NCBI GenBank assembly: GCA_963576565.1
Contig: OY755039.1
Location: forward strand, 86,323,207-86,387,206
DNA: 64,000 bases
From: Aspidapion aeneum
Lineage: Eukaryota > Arthropoda > Insecta > Coleoptera > Brentidae
Reading direction: 5' to 3'
Shown: piece by piece, positions 1-10,839 of the stretch
How the letters are laid out: every line of letters begins with the position of its first letter
Numbering within the stretch: position 1 is the first letter of the stretch
The notes under the pieces: generated by a model
The model's database searches: none
What the model was told of the DNA's origin: nothing
The model's input: only the letters and a program-made list of their open reading frames with translations
Translations under genes and position numbers: made by a program

Positions 1-204
1 ACAGTGTTTTTTTTTCTTTTCGTTGGAACCAGAAATTTGGCAGTTTTAAAAAATACTACAATAAATATACTTAGCCATTGGCAGTTACATTTTAAACAAT
101 ACTAAAATAAATATACTGTATAGTTCATGCCATAGGCAGTTACATTTTTGTGGCATTTCCAACCTCTTTATTTATCATATGCCTACTGACAGCAATAAAA
201 AAAA

Positions 205-1960
205 TCTGAATAATTTTTTTTTTAATAAAAAAACACCCAACTGCTAAGTTTACTTGTAAGTACTAGTCACAGTTGAGTACAAAATTGATAGTTGATACCT
301 GTAACACGGATCACCTAACAAACAGATAAGTAAGCCGGCTGGCCGTCTTTGATCTCGGAGAATTCAACGATGGCTGAGCATTGGGAATCAAACTCAGAGC
401 CGGACTAAAATAAATTTATCATAAAATATGAATGTTTCAGATTGTTGATGCGAAAAAATATTTTTACTGCCAGAAACAACGAAAACATTAAAATAGTTTT
501 GTTTTGCTAAAAATGGGAGCTAAAATGAATTTTAGACTCTCGGCCGCGTAAAAATATTATATCTTGTCCACTGTAGGGGACTATGGAAATAATGTGTTCT
601 ATTGAATGAGAGATATGGGAAGCACAAAAAGAGGTCTTCTTCTTCGTTCAGAATACCTTAGCATGTTGTCGTTTCCAGCATACAGCCAAACACAAAAAGA
701 AAAAAATTGATTGCTTTTTTTGTTGTATTGGGATAACATTTATTAAGTTTCAAGAGGAGTAAAATTGTGAATTTTAAATATAAGAAGTTTGACATTGTAA
801 TTTCTTAATTTACTGGAATCAGATATTATTTATTAGTTTTTTAAAAAAATTGAAAGTTTAAGGAGTTACAGGGTGATCAAATAATCTTTACAATTAGCAC
901 AAAATTGCTTCACGGTAAATTAATATTTTAAAATTTAGTAAAATCCAATATTTAAAAAAAAATAGTTGTTTGATATGTATTCTTAAAAGTATAAATAGTA
1001 GCATAATAAAAAATTATAACAAATTTGTGTCAAAAACTCTTGACCAATTGTTATGTAATAGTGTATTATACAGGGTTTAATTTAAATGATGCATGAAACT
1101 TTCAGGGGTTGTGGAAATGGTCAAAACAAAATACCAATCTACAAATTTCCCTTTTCTACAAACTGAGCTTATGCCGCTGTTTCATACAGAACATCAAAAA
1201 CTTTTTAAACAAAGCATAGTTTATATCTTGTTTTTTAGGATCTAATGGCGGCGCATTTTTAAATTTGAGATAAATATAACAAATCCTGCAAAAGTATAAA
1301 AAAAAATAAAAAAACAAAATCAAAGGGGTTGCAGATCTATATATCCTTAAGAACTCTTTGTACTTAAATCATTTACAGATTCATCTCATAGGACATTTAA
1401 TTATTGAACACCTTGTATAGGATACGGCAAAAGTTTTAAAAAAATCGAAAGATAAAATAATGTATAAGTTTGCCTTATAGGATTCTGCGGAAATCGAAAA
1501 TTACTTCGATTAAGAGTATACCGTCGCGTGGATTTACAGTCTCTTACGGCGCAAACCGTTCCCATTGTTTAAATATCAAATACAAAAATCACATCTACAC
1601 ACCACTAATGCTCAACACGTACTGAAAGTTTAGAAAATACTGAAATACAGAATGCGCCTCTGGAGTGGTTGACCCCAACATGGCAGGCTGCGTGAAAGAT
1701 GCGCGTAGCACCCCCCACCACCTGAGTTCCCTATCTGTTTGTTAGGTGATCCGTGCCTGTAATGTACGACATGCTTCAACGTTTAGTTTTGATGCCCAAA
1801 GCGCACCTACGAAATTATACAGTTTTGTATTTTTATGAATCAGGTTACTGGGTAATTTTGTACCCAACTGCGACTAGTACTTACCAGTAAATTTAGCAGT
1901 TGTGTGTTTTTTTATGAATTTTTTTTTTATTTCCAACTTTTAGGTTTAATTCTTATTCAG
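205..1960. mobile_element. Long-terminal-inverted-repeat element, non-coding
   Basis: The left end (about 205-330) is repeated in inverse orientation at the right end (about 1735-1960). Both ends carry ACTGCTAA, then AAGTACTAGTC, then GATCACCTAACAAACAGA, read inward. The outermost matching motif is CTGAATAA. Arms are roughly 110-180 bp with small indels, and no transposase reading frame lies between them. This is a non-autonomous foldback-type DNA element. The exact ends and any target duplication are unclear, so the superfamily is not assigned. Confidence 0.6.
1071..1415. mobile_element. Candidate TA-flanked MITE nested in the 205-1960 element
   Basis: The left end TACAGGGTTTAAT faces an inverted right end whose complement reads TACAAGGTGTTCAAT, and both are flanked by TA. 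This layout is that of Tc1/mariner-type MITEs. The inverted repeat is short and imperfect, so the call is tentative. Confidence 0.35.
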
Positions 1961-2039
1961 CCTTTTAAAAAGCACTATGCATTTACAATTTATTTAGCTT
2001 TACCCAAAAAGTACGTGTAGATTTTCTACGGACACGAAC

Positions 2040-2575
2040 AGTGTTACCTTCCATTGAGTGAAGGTGGGGTAGGAGAGAGAGAGGAGGGAACTAGTAAAAT
2101 GGTATCGAAATGTTTTTTTTTTAAATCGCTCCAAATTTGGGAAAGGTATAGCTACAACTATTACTAATAAGGAGGGTGGGGAGAAGAGAGGGAGACGAAG
2201 GGGGCAACTAGTAAAATGATGTTGGAAAAAAAGTCTTAAAGCGTGTTCAGAAAGAATTTTTAAAATCGCTTTATATTTGTGAAAGTTATAGCTATAACTA
2301 TTATTAATAAGGATGGTGAAGAGGAGAGCGGGAGAGGGAGGGGATTCGGTTCGGGGGGGTGGGTCTGGGATTTAGTAAAATGGTGTTTGAAAACAAATCT
2401 GAAAGCGTATACAGAAAGAATTTTTGCAATCGCTCTATATTTAATAAAATTATATGAATATGGTTTTTGAATAGGGTGGGGGAAATGAGAGGAGGGGAGA
2501 TGGGTGAACGCAGGGAGGACTACAAAGTAACTACAGCAAATTAGAGGACATTTGCAATGGGTAATCAAAGGATTT
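2040..2575. repeat. Degenerate tandem repeat, about 140-165 bp unit, purine-rich segments
   Basis: The block AAATCGCT, then TATTTG, then TATAGCTA-AACTATTA-TAATAAGGA, then a GGGAGAGGGAGG-type purine run recurs starting near 2123, 2263 and 2427. The last unit (2440-2575) has an inverted dispersed copy at 44215-44335. Open frames here on both strands are composition artefacts. Confidence 0.6.
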
Positions 2576-2639
2576 TAATTAAGTCGCCTAAAATTTTGAT
2601 AATTTGTATGCCTTAAAGCCTACATCATGTGACAAAATG

Positions 2640-2830
2640 GCATCTTAAGACCGCCATGTAATTCCTGTTTAAAAAATATAGCCTATAGCACCTTCGGGAT
2701 CAGTAGTAATTTAACGACACCTTTTTTGTCAAAATCGGTTCACCCGTTTAGCCTCTAGCGTGACACAAACATACATATTTTCTTACATACAACAGTCGAA
2801 AAACATTACCCTTCCTTTCGCCGTGCTGCA
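2640..2830. repeat. Possible retroposon 3' tail-like sequence
   Basis: The phrase AAAATCGGTTCACCCGTTTAG followed by a run of ACAAACATACATA resembles the 3' ends of several insect non-LTR or SINE families. No other copy is recognisable in this window, so the call is weak. Confidence 0.25.
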
Positions 2831-3199
2831 GTTGGGTAAAAATGGCAGTGGTTTTAATCTGTGCGTTTTTTTTGTCATGCTACAGTCAGCATCTTTTTAC
2901 AGAGATGAACGACAGTTTTACCTGGTTAAGAATATGTTTTCATGTCAAAGTCACAAAAAATAATTGCATAATATGGCAAGGAAAAACATTTCCAAACTAG
3001 TAGGAACCTTTCATTTTAAAATTTGTAATTAGAGAACTTGGCTTTAGTTTTATCTCAATTCTTTTTACAGAATACCATATTCGCGTATTTGGCTTTTTTC
3101 CCATGAAATGTTTTTGTTATGATTTTACTTCTTTTTTAAAAGATATGGATAATATTTAAGTTTTAAATTAGTAAAATATGCGGAATATTGTTTAAAACT

Positions 3200-3525
3200 T
3201 TTGCAATGCGTTATTAAAAATTTTGAGTTTTTAAAATTTGTTTCCTATGGTTTTATCATAGTTCCTATCAGCCTTTCAAAGGACAGTGGACAGTGTTATT
3301 TTTACAGAACTTTACATTTATGGGGCAGGGCAGTAAATTAAAATTTTATTGTTTTTAAATTTTTTCTTATAGTTTTATCATATTCCTATCGGCCTTCCAA
3401 AGCTCAGCTCTCTAGCGTTTCTGGAAGTTGGCAATGTTACTTCCACATAACATTACATTTATAGGGGAGCAAAGCAAATTAAAATTTTGAAGTTTTTAAA
3501 TTTTTTCCTATAGTTTTATAATATT
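3200..3525. repeat. Two-unit direct repeat, about 150 bp
   Basis: The string TCCTATGGTTTTATCATA, then TTCCTATC-GCCTT-CAAAG, then AGTGTTA-TT, then ACATTTATGGGG-AG appears at about 3240-3340 and again at about 3365-3470. A third start (CCTATAGTTTTATAATA) lies near 3507. No coding potential is seen. Confidence 0.55.
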
Positions 3526-3548
3526 ATTTACCTCATGTTTTAGAATAC

Positions 3549-4041
3549 AGGGTGATTTTCACTTGAATGATTCTAACCACATGAAAATAGAAAGTTTCAA
3601 AAACCTAACCTTACGAAACCTAATCAAATCTAACCGAACCGAACCAAAGCAAACTGAACCAATAATTTTTTTCAAAAAAAAACTTTCCTGACTACCTACC
3701 CGGATCCTAGAGGATGTGAAACCGAACCGAACCAAACCGAACCGAACCAAACCTAACTAAAACGACCCAAACCTAACCTAACCAAACACAACAACACTGC
3801 TAATTAGGTTTAGTTGGGTATAGTTAGGTTTGGATAGGTTCGGTTCGGTACGGTCCGATTCGGATTCACATCCTCTAGGATCCCGGGTAGGAAGTCAGGA
3901 AAGTTTTTTTTTTTTTGAAAAAAATTATTGGTTTAGTTTGCTTTGGTTCGGTTCGGTTAAATTTGATTAGGTTTCGTTAGGTTAGGTTTTTGAAATTTTC
4001 TATTTTCATGTGGTTAGAATCATTCAAGTGAAAATCATCCT
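3549..4041. mobile_element. Palindromic MITE with GGTTC/GGTTA pentamer arms, copy 1
   Basis: The segment is a near-complete palindrome. It begins CAGGGTGATTTTCACTTG and ends with the inverse CAAGTGAAAATCATCCTG. Each arm contains CTAACCACATGAAAATAGA, an AACCGAACCGAACC-type pentamer run, a poly-A/T block, and GATCCTAGAGGATGTG, meeting near 3795. Two more copies are at 18125-18440 (one arm) and 48060-48560. No reading frame of substance is present. The CAGGGTG start is typical of insect MITEs, but the target duplication is unclear. Confidence 0.75.
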
Positions 4042-4245
4042 GTTCATCTATTCTAATACATGAGGTAAATAATATTGGTAGATCTGCCCATGCGAAGTCA
4101 AGGATTTAAAGTGGACTTGGTAGGGCTAGCGTCTTGTCCTAAAGTATAGGTCTTTGGTAAAATAATGTTTCCAAGCAAAGTTAAAATATAAAATTTTCAT
4201 TTCTCTGTACTGTTTCAGTATTTATATATTTAAGTATTTTTGTTA

Positions 4246-5075
4246 GTTAGTTTTGAAAAACTAACCAAAGGCTTTCAAGTAAATAAAGGTCTTAAACAAG
4301 GTTGCTGTATCTCGCCTACGCTCTTCAAGATATACTTGGAACAAATTCTTAAAGTATGGAAGAGAAAATGACAAAACATGGGAATTCCGTTGGACGAAAA
4401 TACCTTGTATACTTTATGTTTCGCCGATGATCAGATAGTAGTGGCTCAGGATTATAACGAATTCGAATATATGACACGAAAACTAATAGAAGAGTACAAT
4501 AAGTGGGGACTAGAGGTTAATCTCAATAAGACAGAGTATATGTGTATCTGTGGAATGAAACAGGATCTAATCTTAAATACCGGGCAGCGAATTCAGTCCT
4601 GTGATGAGTATAAATACTTAGGTCTAAAAATTACAACTGACGGAACACTAGACAAAGCTATAAAAGATCGAAACGTACAAGGAAGAAAAGCAATAACTTT
4701 ATTAAATGGAATAATTTGGGACCAAGGTATATCAAAACATAACAAAAAGCTTATATATAACACAATTGTAAAAAGTATTATTACGTACGGCTCAGAAGTA
4801 TGGCCAATCAAGGATAGAACAGAAAAAAATGCTTTCCGCTACGGAGATTGACTATTGGAGAAGAGCAGCAGGGAAATCAAAGAGAGAAAGTTACAAATCA
4901 AAGAATAAGAGAAATTATGACAGTGGGTGAACGTACTTTAGTGGATGATATAAGAACAAAACAACTGGTGTGGTCCGGACATGTACAAAGAATGAATGAT
5001 GAAAGACTAGCTAAACAAATACTATAATGGAAACCAACTGGCCGAAGAAAACGAGGACGGCCAAGGAGAAGTAAT
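4246..5075 (+). pseudogene. 5'-truncated non-LTR retrotransposon reverse transcriptase (RTE-like), degenerate
   Basis: This is the C-terminal half of a LINE reverse transcriptase, the enzyme that copies element RNA at a nicked target. Visible motifs in order are GLKQGCCISPTLFKIYLEQ (RT block with the conserved Q-G and P-x-L-F), FADDQ (the F/Y-x-D-D catalytic aspartates, about 4420), YLGLKI (thumb), a long helical region ending in LVWSGHVQRMNDERL, and WKPTGRRKRGRPRRSN, a tail typical of RTE-type and related insect LINEs. The frame is broken by a TGA near 4368, a frameshift in an A-run near 4830, another near 4885, and a TAA near 5025. The longest open piece is 4378-4851. The element is 5'-truncated at about 4246 and has no endonuclease domain. 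The LINE identity is secure and the clade less so. Confidence 0.85.
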
Positions 5076-5259
5076 TTTGTTAAAAAAATTTTTTTTAAGT
5101 TTCTTTGGCAATTAATTTTTGTAAGTAAAACTACTACCTGATTTTCCTCAGGGACTTGGTAGTGTTGACTCAGCTTGCTTTTATTAAAAAGCCCAACATA
5201 GTCACCTCTATAAACTTAGCATTACCACTTAAGAATTGGATATTCGCAATATATGCATT

Positions 5260-5625
5260 AATTGTCGTGAATTTGTCGTAAATTTGTCGTGAAAGAAAAA
5301 AATTTGTCGCGCCACCCGTTTTCCTGAAAAGTCTGAGTCTCAACTTAGCATTACCACCCCAGAAAAAAATTAAATTTTTAAAAACTAATCTATGGAATAA
5401 TTGTCGTAAATTTGTCGTAAATTTGTCGTGAAAGAAAAAAATTCATCGCGCCACCCGTTTTCCTGAAAAGGGTATGTAATGCTAAGTTGAGTCTCAACTT
5501 AGCACTACCACCCCAGAAAAAATTAAAATGTTTAAAAACTAATAAATGCATTAATTGTCGTGAATTTGTCGTAAATTTGTCGTAAAAGAAAAACAATTGG
5601 CGCGTCATCCGTTTTCCCGAAAACG
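5260..5625. repeat. 154-bp satellite array, first block (about 2.3 units)
   Basis: Units contain AATTTGTCGTAAATTTGTCG, CGCCACCCGTTTTCCTGAAA, a hairpin GCTAAGTTGAG-T-CTCAACTTAGC (5481-5503), and CACTACCACCCCAGAAAAA. The first unit is rearranged near 5328. Minus-strand frames stay open through a unit but reflect repeat composition only. Confidence 0.8.
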
Positions 5626-5879
5626 GGCAGTGAGCAATTTTGAGATTTCCCAGCTAAATCTTAGTGATCTTTAAGCTTTTTCGCAATACGAAGATGTAGT
5701 ATATTTAACCTTGTCGCGCAATTGTAAATTTTTGGTGGAACAATCATTATATTCCGTTCCGCTTTTACTTTTCAATATAACCTTTTGTGGTGTTTGTGTA
5801 AATATTCATTGATCGCCAGGATATTGCGTTGTTTTAGAAATTATGAAAAAAAGTGAACTTCTCACGAAACATTTATATC

Positions 5880-6715
5880 CATTAATTGTCTTAAATTTGT
5901 CGTAAATTTGTCGTGAAAGAAAAAAATTGGCGCGCCACCCATTTTCCTGAAAAGGGTATGTAATGCTAAGTTGAGTCTCAACTTAGCACTACCACCCCAG
6001 AAAAAATAAAAATTTTCAAAAACTAATCTATGGAATAATTGTCGTAAATTTGTCGTAAATTTGTCGTGAAAAGAAAAATTTTCTCGCGCCACCCGTTTTC
6101 CTGAAAAGGGGGTGTAATGCTAAGTTGAGTGTCAACTTAGCACTACCACCCCAGAAAAAATTAAAATTTTCAAAAACTAATAAATGTATTAATTGTCGTG
6201 AATTTGTCGTAAATTTGTCGTGAAAGAAAAAAATTTGTCGCGACACCCGTTTTCCTGAAAAGGGTATGTAATGCTAAGTTGAGTCTCAACTTAGTACTAC
6301 CACCCCAGAAAAAATTAAAATTTTTAAAAACTAATCTATGGAATAATTGTCGTAAATTTGTCGTAAATTTGTCGTGAAAGAAAAAAATTTGTCGCGCCAC
6401 CCGTTTTCCTGAAAAGGGTATGTAATGCTAAGTTGAGTCTCAACTTAGCACTACCACCCCAGAAAAAATAAAAATTTTCAAAAACTAATCTATGGAATAA
6501 TTGTCGTAAATTTGTCGTAAATTTGTCGTGAAAAAAAAAATTTTCTCGCGCCACCCGTTTTCCTGAAAAAGGGGTGTAATGCTAAGTTGAGTCTCAACTT
6601 AGCACTACCACCCCAGAAAAAATTAAAATTTTCAAAAACTAATAAATAGATTAATTGTCGTGAATTTGTCGTAAATGTGTCGTAAAAGAAAAACAATTGT
6701 CGCGTCATCCGTTTT
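5880..6715. repeat. 154-bp satellite array, second block (about 5.4 units)
   Basis: The units are the same as in the first block, with an exact 154-bp period (hairpins near 5964, 6118, 6273, 6427 and 6581). Two alternating unit subtypes differ at the segment before TTGTCGTAAATT (ATCTATGGAAT versus ATAAATGTATT), so a 308-bp dimer is visible. Each hairpin arm CTAAGTTGAG resembles the element's own terminal sequence AAACTTAGCATTACCAC. Confidence 0.85.
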
Positions 6716-6970
6716 CCCGAAAACGGGCAGTGAGCAATTTTGAGATTTCCCAGCAAAATCTTAGTGATCTTTAAGCTTTTTCACAATACGAAGATGTAGT
6801 ATATTTAACCTTGTCGCGCAATTGTAAATTTTTGGATTGGAGGATTTTGCGTTGTTTTAGAAATTATGAAAAAAAGTGAACTTCTCACGAAACATTTATA
6901 TGCATTAATGCATATATTGCGAATATCCAATTCTTAAGTGGTAATGCTAAGTTTATACAGGTAACATAGT

Positions 6971-8443
6971 CTGCAAAATTAATTTCATACTGAACTATTT
7001 CCTTATTTTCTAAAATACTAATTTTCTTTTTAAATACTTTGCGTGCAGAAAATGCCTAAAATTTTCTTTCACTACCCTTTAAAATTAATTTTCCTGCAAG
7101 CCATGTCAGTTTTCTAAGAAATATAATCCTTGTTATATAATTATATAATTATTTTATTATTGTTGTTCGAAATAATGTTTTTCGTTGTAATCTGAATCGA
7201 AATTAACCCTTTTCAGCTTTTCAGGGAAACCGAAAACCTCTTTGTTGCGGCTTTTCTACACACCTGATTACACAGTGATTTGTCAAAGAGACTAAAAGCG
7301 GGCCCTTAATTGTCGATCCATTTACTTAAGGGTCTTACAAATTAAGGGCCTCGTGGTTCACTAAATTAAGATGTCGTTTCTTGCTGGGCTAGTATTGTCT
7401 ATAGATATTTTCTTTCTTTTGAAAAAATATGCCGCTAGTATCGCAAAGCATTTCCTTTACATGAGTAGCTATTCTGGGTCTTAAACGACGTGATCATCCA
7501 CATCACACGCTCTGGCCATAGCAAACCCTGAACAGTCACGTGTTGTGCGAAATGATTTGTCTCGACCAATGGCATAGTCGCCAGCTGTTCAACGTTTGGG
7601 CGTCATTGGTCAAAGAATGTGATGGAACTATCACATCGTTCAAGACCCAGAGTACCTACCCAGGTCGTTTATTCTTATTGAGGTGGAGTTAAGATCGCCG
7701 TTGGACCTAAGTTCCCCGGTGATCTTGAGTTTACCATCTTTTTTCACGGGGAAATCAATCTGCGGGTTAGTTTTGGTGGTCACTTTTGTTTGTGTCTTCT
7801 TGTTTGGACAGAAGTGTTTTAATAGTTTCAGTTTTTGGATAAACATTGGTAAAAAATTAATGCTAATGACCTTCAAACTTTAGAAAAAGCTCGGCAAAAC
7901 AAAACTGACAGGCAAAAGTAAGTATACAAACCAAAACAATTTCCATGGATTTATGTCCCCACGAAAGAAGAAGGTGGTGAACTTAAGTTCAACCGTGAAA
8001 GTGTCATCTCAGCTCATGGCCGTCATGAATAGCGTCTTGAGATTTGGTGAGCGCTCACCTCACCTCACCTCACAAACGCTAAAGAGTAAACGTCCAGGAG
8101 AGTCCGCGTATTGTGAAATTTGCGCCATCTCTTTTCTAACCTTAAAAACTCCCATTATCTGTTATTGTTTAAAAAAATGCCAAGTAAGCAGCTACATCAA
8201 CTCAAGATAAAGTATTTGTCTTCCAAAATTCAAAGAAATTTCTTGAATTTATACCAAAAATTTAAACTAACCTCATTTTGGGCCACGTCAAATCATCGCA
8301 TTGACAAATTGTCAACGTCACGGTCTGAACACAGTACCTTTCAAATTTTATTAAAAGTGTCAACTTTTTTAATCCAAGCCATACGCTTGAGTTCAATTGA
8401 ATCCAATATGGCGGAACACTTGCAGCATTGATTTTCCCTTAAT
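6971..8443. other. Unassigned intergenic stretch
   Basis: No recognisable gene or element is seen. There is a short inverted motif CCCTTAATT...AATTAAGGG at 7303-7348. The region 7440-8430 is less AT-rich and carries short frames (7683-7883, 7953-8210, 8120-8431) without similarity that I recognise. Confidence 0.4.
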
Positions 8444-9364
8444 AGCTGGCCATACACACAGAGGTTGATCCGTCGGTTTGGAACGGCACAGATAAGTCTG
8501 ACCGTTTTGTCCGCAACGGTTTAAAACTGCTGCAGTCCACTAACACAAAAAGAAATCTTCCGAATCGATCCTTCATATCGGTCTGTGGCAGACATAACCG
8601 CGCGTTAGTGGGCGAAAACTCAAGATTTAGCTGCCGGTTGAACTAAAACTGTGGAATTTCGTCAAGTCGAAAATTTTATGCGGCACGATATTTTATGTAT
8701 GTAAAATATTTCGTGCTAAAAAGAAGCAAGCTCTGCATATGGGAATGATTATAAATATGGAAATAATGCATAGTGGTGTAAAAAAGAGACGTTCCAAGTG
8801 GGTTAAAAGTTATTTGCTTAAGAGGAAAGTATTTAGCAATGAGCTTCTATTAAAAGAGTTAAGAGAAAATGATCCAGACGATTTTAAAAATTATTTAAGA
8901 ATGGATATTAACACGTATGACCTTTTATTAAATTTGGAAAGAGAGGATCTTACGAAACAAGATACCCAAATGAGAGAAGCCATTGGACCAGAACAGCAAT
9001 TAATTGCTGCCCTTCGTTTCCTTGCCACGGGAAGATCATATGAAGATCTGAAATTTTCAATGGAAATTTCTGCACAGGCACTTGGTATCATTCCGGAAAC
9101 ATGTGCCATAATATTCAATAAATTAAAGAGAGACTATATGAACGGTCTGTTATCCCTGGCACAGTGTAAACCGACAGACAAGTCTGCACCGGTTAAAATA
9201 TCGAGCGCGGAACCCACAAGTTTCGCCCGCCTGTCTGAACTCACAGATAAATCTATACCGGCTATAACTGGCGCGTGGAATGTCTACTAATTGAAAGACA
9301 AATCCGCCAGTTTGAACCGTGCCGTTCCAAACCGGCGGATTAACCTCAGTTTGTATGGCCAGCT
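8444..9364 (+). mobile_element. Internally deleted PIF/Harbinger transposon
   Basis: Near-perfect terminal inverted repeats of about 45 bp begin AGCTGGCCATACA at the left end and, as complement, AGCTGGCCATACAAAC at the right end. They continue to GGTTTGGAACGGCAC. The 3-bp flanks AAT (8441-8443, 9365-9367) match the 3-bp duplications of this superfamily. The inside encodes the start of the transposase (see 8739-9290). The catalytic DDE part and the companion MADF/Myb-like gene of full elements are missing. Confidence 0.8.
8739..9290 (+). pseudogene. PIF/Harbinger transposase, N-terminal half only
   Basis: This is a 183-codon frame. Residues about 15-135 match the N-terminal part of Harbinger-type transposases (the group with a DDE_Tnp_4 catalytic domain). 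They run from KKRRSKWVKSYLLKR through LLKELRENDPDDFKNYLRM, then LTKQDTQMREAI, then the strongly conserved LIAALRFLATGRSYEDL, and end near IPETCAIIFNKLK. After residue about 140 the family similarity stops. The rest reads through the element's 3' subterminal repeat, which contains copies of the ACAGACAAGTCTG-type motif, to a chance stop. The DDE catalytic residues are therefore absent and the product cannot transpose. The frame before the junction has no stops, suggesting fairly recent deletion. The ATG at 8739 is the first in frame. Confidence 0.8.
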
Positions 9365-9384
9365 AATGGTTTTAATACGCTTTA

Positions 9385-9535
9385 AGCCGATCACACACAA
9401 AAATGCATAGCGCATAGCATGGCGCATAGAAGTTCAACCTTATGGACTTTTCTTACGCAAAACCAATATGGCCGCTGCTATTCGATCGTTGATTCGTTGA
9501 AAGCCCATGCTACGGAGGTGTGTGTGAACGTCTTT
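9385..9535. mobile_element. Possible tiny MITE with TCACACACA termini
   Basis: CGATCACACACAAAAATGCA at the left faces an inverted CGTTCACACACACCTCCGTAGCATGG-like end at about 9508-9530. Both arms share a GCATGG motif. It is small and imperfect, and no target duplication is clear. Confidence 0.3.
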
Positions 9536-10209
9536 AGCAGTACAGATACATTTAAAACGTAAGTGGCTTAAATCTATAATAGTTCGTGCTCGTAGCCCGT
9601 CCAGTCTTGTCGATGGGCCAACCTATGATTTAAGTAGAGCAGTGCCAAGACGTGACTGCTCCAGTAATATAAGGATCAAAATATTATTCTTATAAACAAT
9701 GATTTTTTTCTAGTATGCCAAATATTATCTTCTTGGGCCTTTTGATAAAAAAGACCCACTTATTGTAATATTGTAATAAATGTGGCCCAGAATTCAAAGA
9801 TTTTTGATTGATCGGTTTCGCTGCGTGACGTATAATTTACGGAGCAGTAAACAACAGGTCCTCCTGGGGGTAATGAAGGTTACTGAAGGGGTCATAAAAC
9901 TACTATACTATTGGTTGATGTCAGGCTGACTTAGATACAGGATGTCTCACAAACACACTCGAAATGCAAATTTAATCTTTACCTTCCTAGCCTGCGCAGC
10001 AATGTTCTTGTTTTCAACGAACAACACGTTTATGAGATTTGTTATTTAATGTCTGTCCGGCCCACGATAGCTCCTAAACCGCTGAACCGATTTTCATGAA
10101 ATTTTTAAGTAAAATAGTGTACAATACTGCAAAGGACTGATTATAATTTGGTCAAAATTTATTATTGATAATGACAGTTTTTTTTACAGTTCAAAAATTG
10201 GAAATATGC
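9536..10209. other. Unassigned stretch with retroposon-tail-like phrase
   Basis: No gene is seen. At about 10065-10110 the phrase GCTCCTAAACCGCTGAACCG-ATTTTCATGAAATTTTT is of a type often found in insect repeat 3' regions. ACAGGATGTCTCACAAA at about 9940 resembles a MITE terminus without a visible partner. Confidence 0.3.
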
Positions 10210-10211
10210 TA

Positions 10212-10837
10212 CCGTAAAACGAGGTTACTTTGCTTAACTTTTTTGAGTTAATTCGAAAAATTCATAGAAATAATCAAAAATTATACTATAAAAAATGTTT
10301 TTTTGGTTTTAATGAAAAACACATGGCATAGGTAATTAACAAGGGACATTTTTATTACAAAAATAAATATTTTTTTAACTTGAAAAGTGGAGCAAAGTTT
10401 CTCATAGTCAGAGGTTACTACGAGGGCCCCAATTTATATATTATAACAAAAACATTGGTGTTTTATATGTTGGCACAAACTACACCCAATATTTAGTTAG
10501 CTTTTCCCTAAACATTCAAAATGGTGAATAAAAAATTTTAAAATATTGGTTTTTTAAGTTTTTATTGCATAGAGATCGATAACTGCATTAGACACCACAT
10601 TTTTCGAGGTCAAATTTTAAAGGAATTTTAAGTTGCACTTCACTCTGGTATTAACTCGAGACGACTAAGCGGGAAACAGCCGGTACCGCGTCTTTGAAAA
10701 GTCAAATTCGCAACGGATAATTCACGCGTGGTGGCGTTGTGGTGCATGCGCAGATTTTTAATGTGGAGTATCTAAGAACTTTTTTTCGCAATGGAGCAAG
10801 GTAGGACCAGGGGGCGCAAAGTAACCTCATTTTACGG
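10212..10837. mobile_element. TA-flanked MITE with CCGTAAAAC termini
   Basis: The terminal inverted repeats CCGTAAAACGAGGTTACTTT and (complement of right end) CCGTAAAATGAGGTTACTTT differ by one base over about 22 bp. Each is flanked by TA (10210-10211, 10838-10839). The size is 626 bp and it is non-coding. An internal motif GAGGTTACTACGAGGG near 10408 echoes the ends. The TA duplication points to Tc1/mariner mobilisation. Confidence 0.8.
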
Positions 10838-10839
10838 TA

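Larger units (their letters stand above)
5203..6962. mobile_element. 1.76-kb TIR element with 8-bp direct flanks carrying an internal satellite
   Basis: The terminal inverted repeats of about 55 bp start CACCTCTATAAACTTAGC on the left and, as complement of the right end, ACCTGTATAAACTTAGC. They continue through CCACTTAAGAATTGGATATT. Identical 8-bp flanks AACATAGT lie at 5195-5202 and 6963-6970 and are the likely target duplication. The inside holds two satellite arrays (5260-5625 and 5880-6715), each followed by a related spacer (5626-5880 and 6716-6905) with the shared text GGGCAGTGAGCAATTTTGAG. There is no transposase. An 8-bp duplication fits hAT, P or Merlin type elements. Confidence 0.75.

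Noticed and set aside
5260..6715. CRISPR-like repeat array with palindromic units
   Set aside because: Units are 154 bp and contiguous, with no unique spacers, and the genome is eukaryotic.
5390..6756. Series of similar 72-88 residue minus-strand frames, looking like a repeated protein family
   Set aside because: They tile a 154-bp satellite. 154 is not a multiple of three, so no frame continues through the array, and the sequence similarity is at DNA level with hairpins and indels.
7640..8431. Several overlapping frames of 63-103 codons on both strands
   Set aside because: No motif, splice structure or codon pattern supports a gene, and frames on opposite strands overlap equally well.
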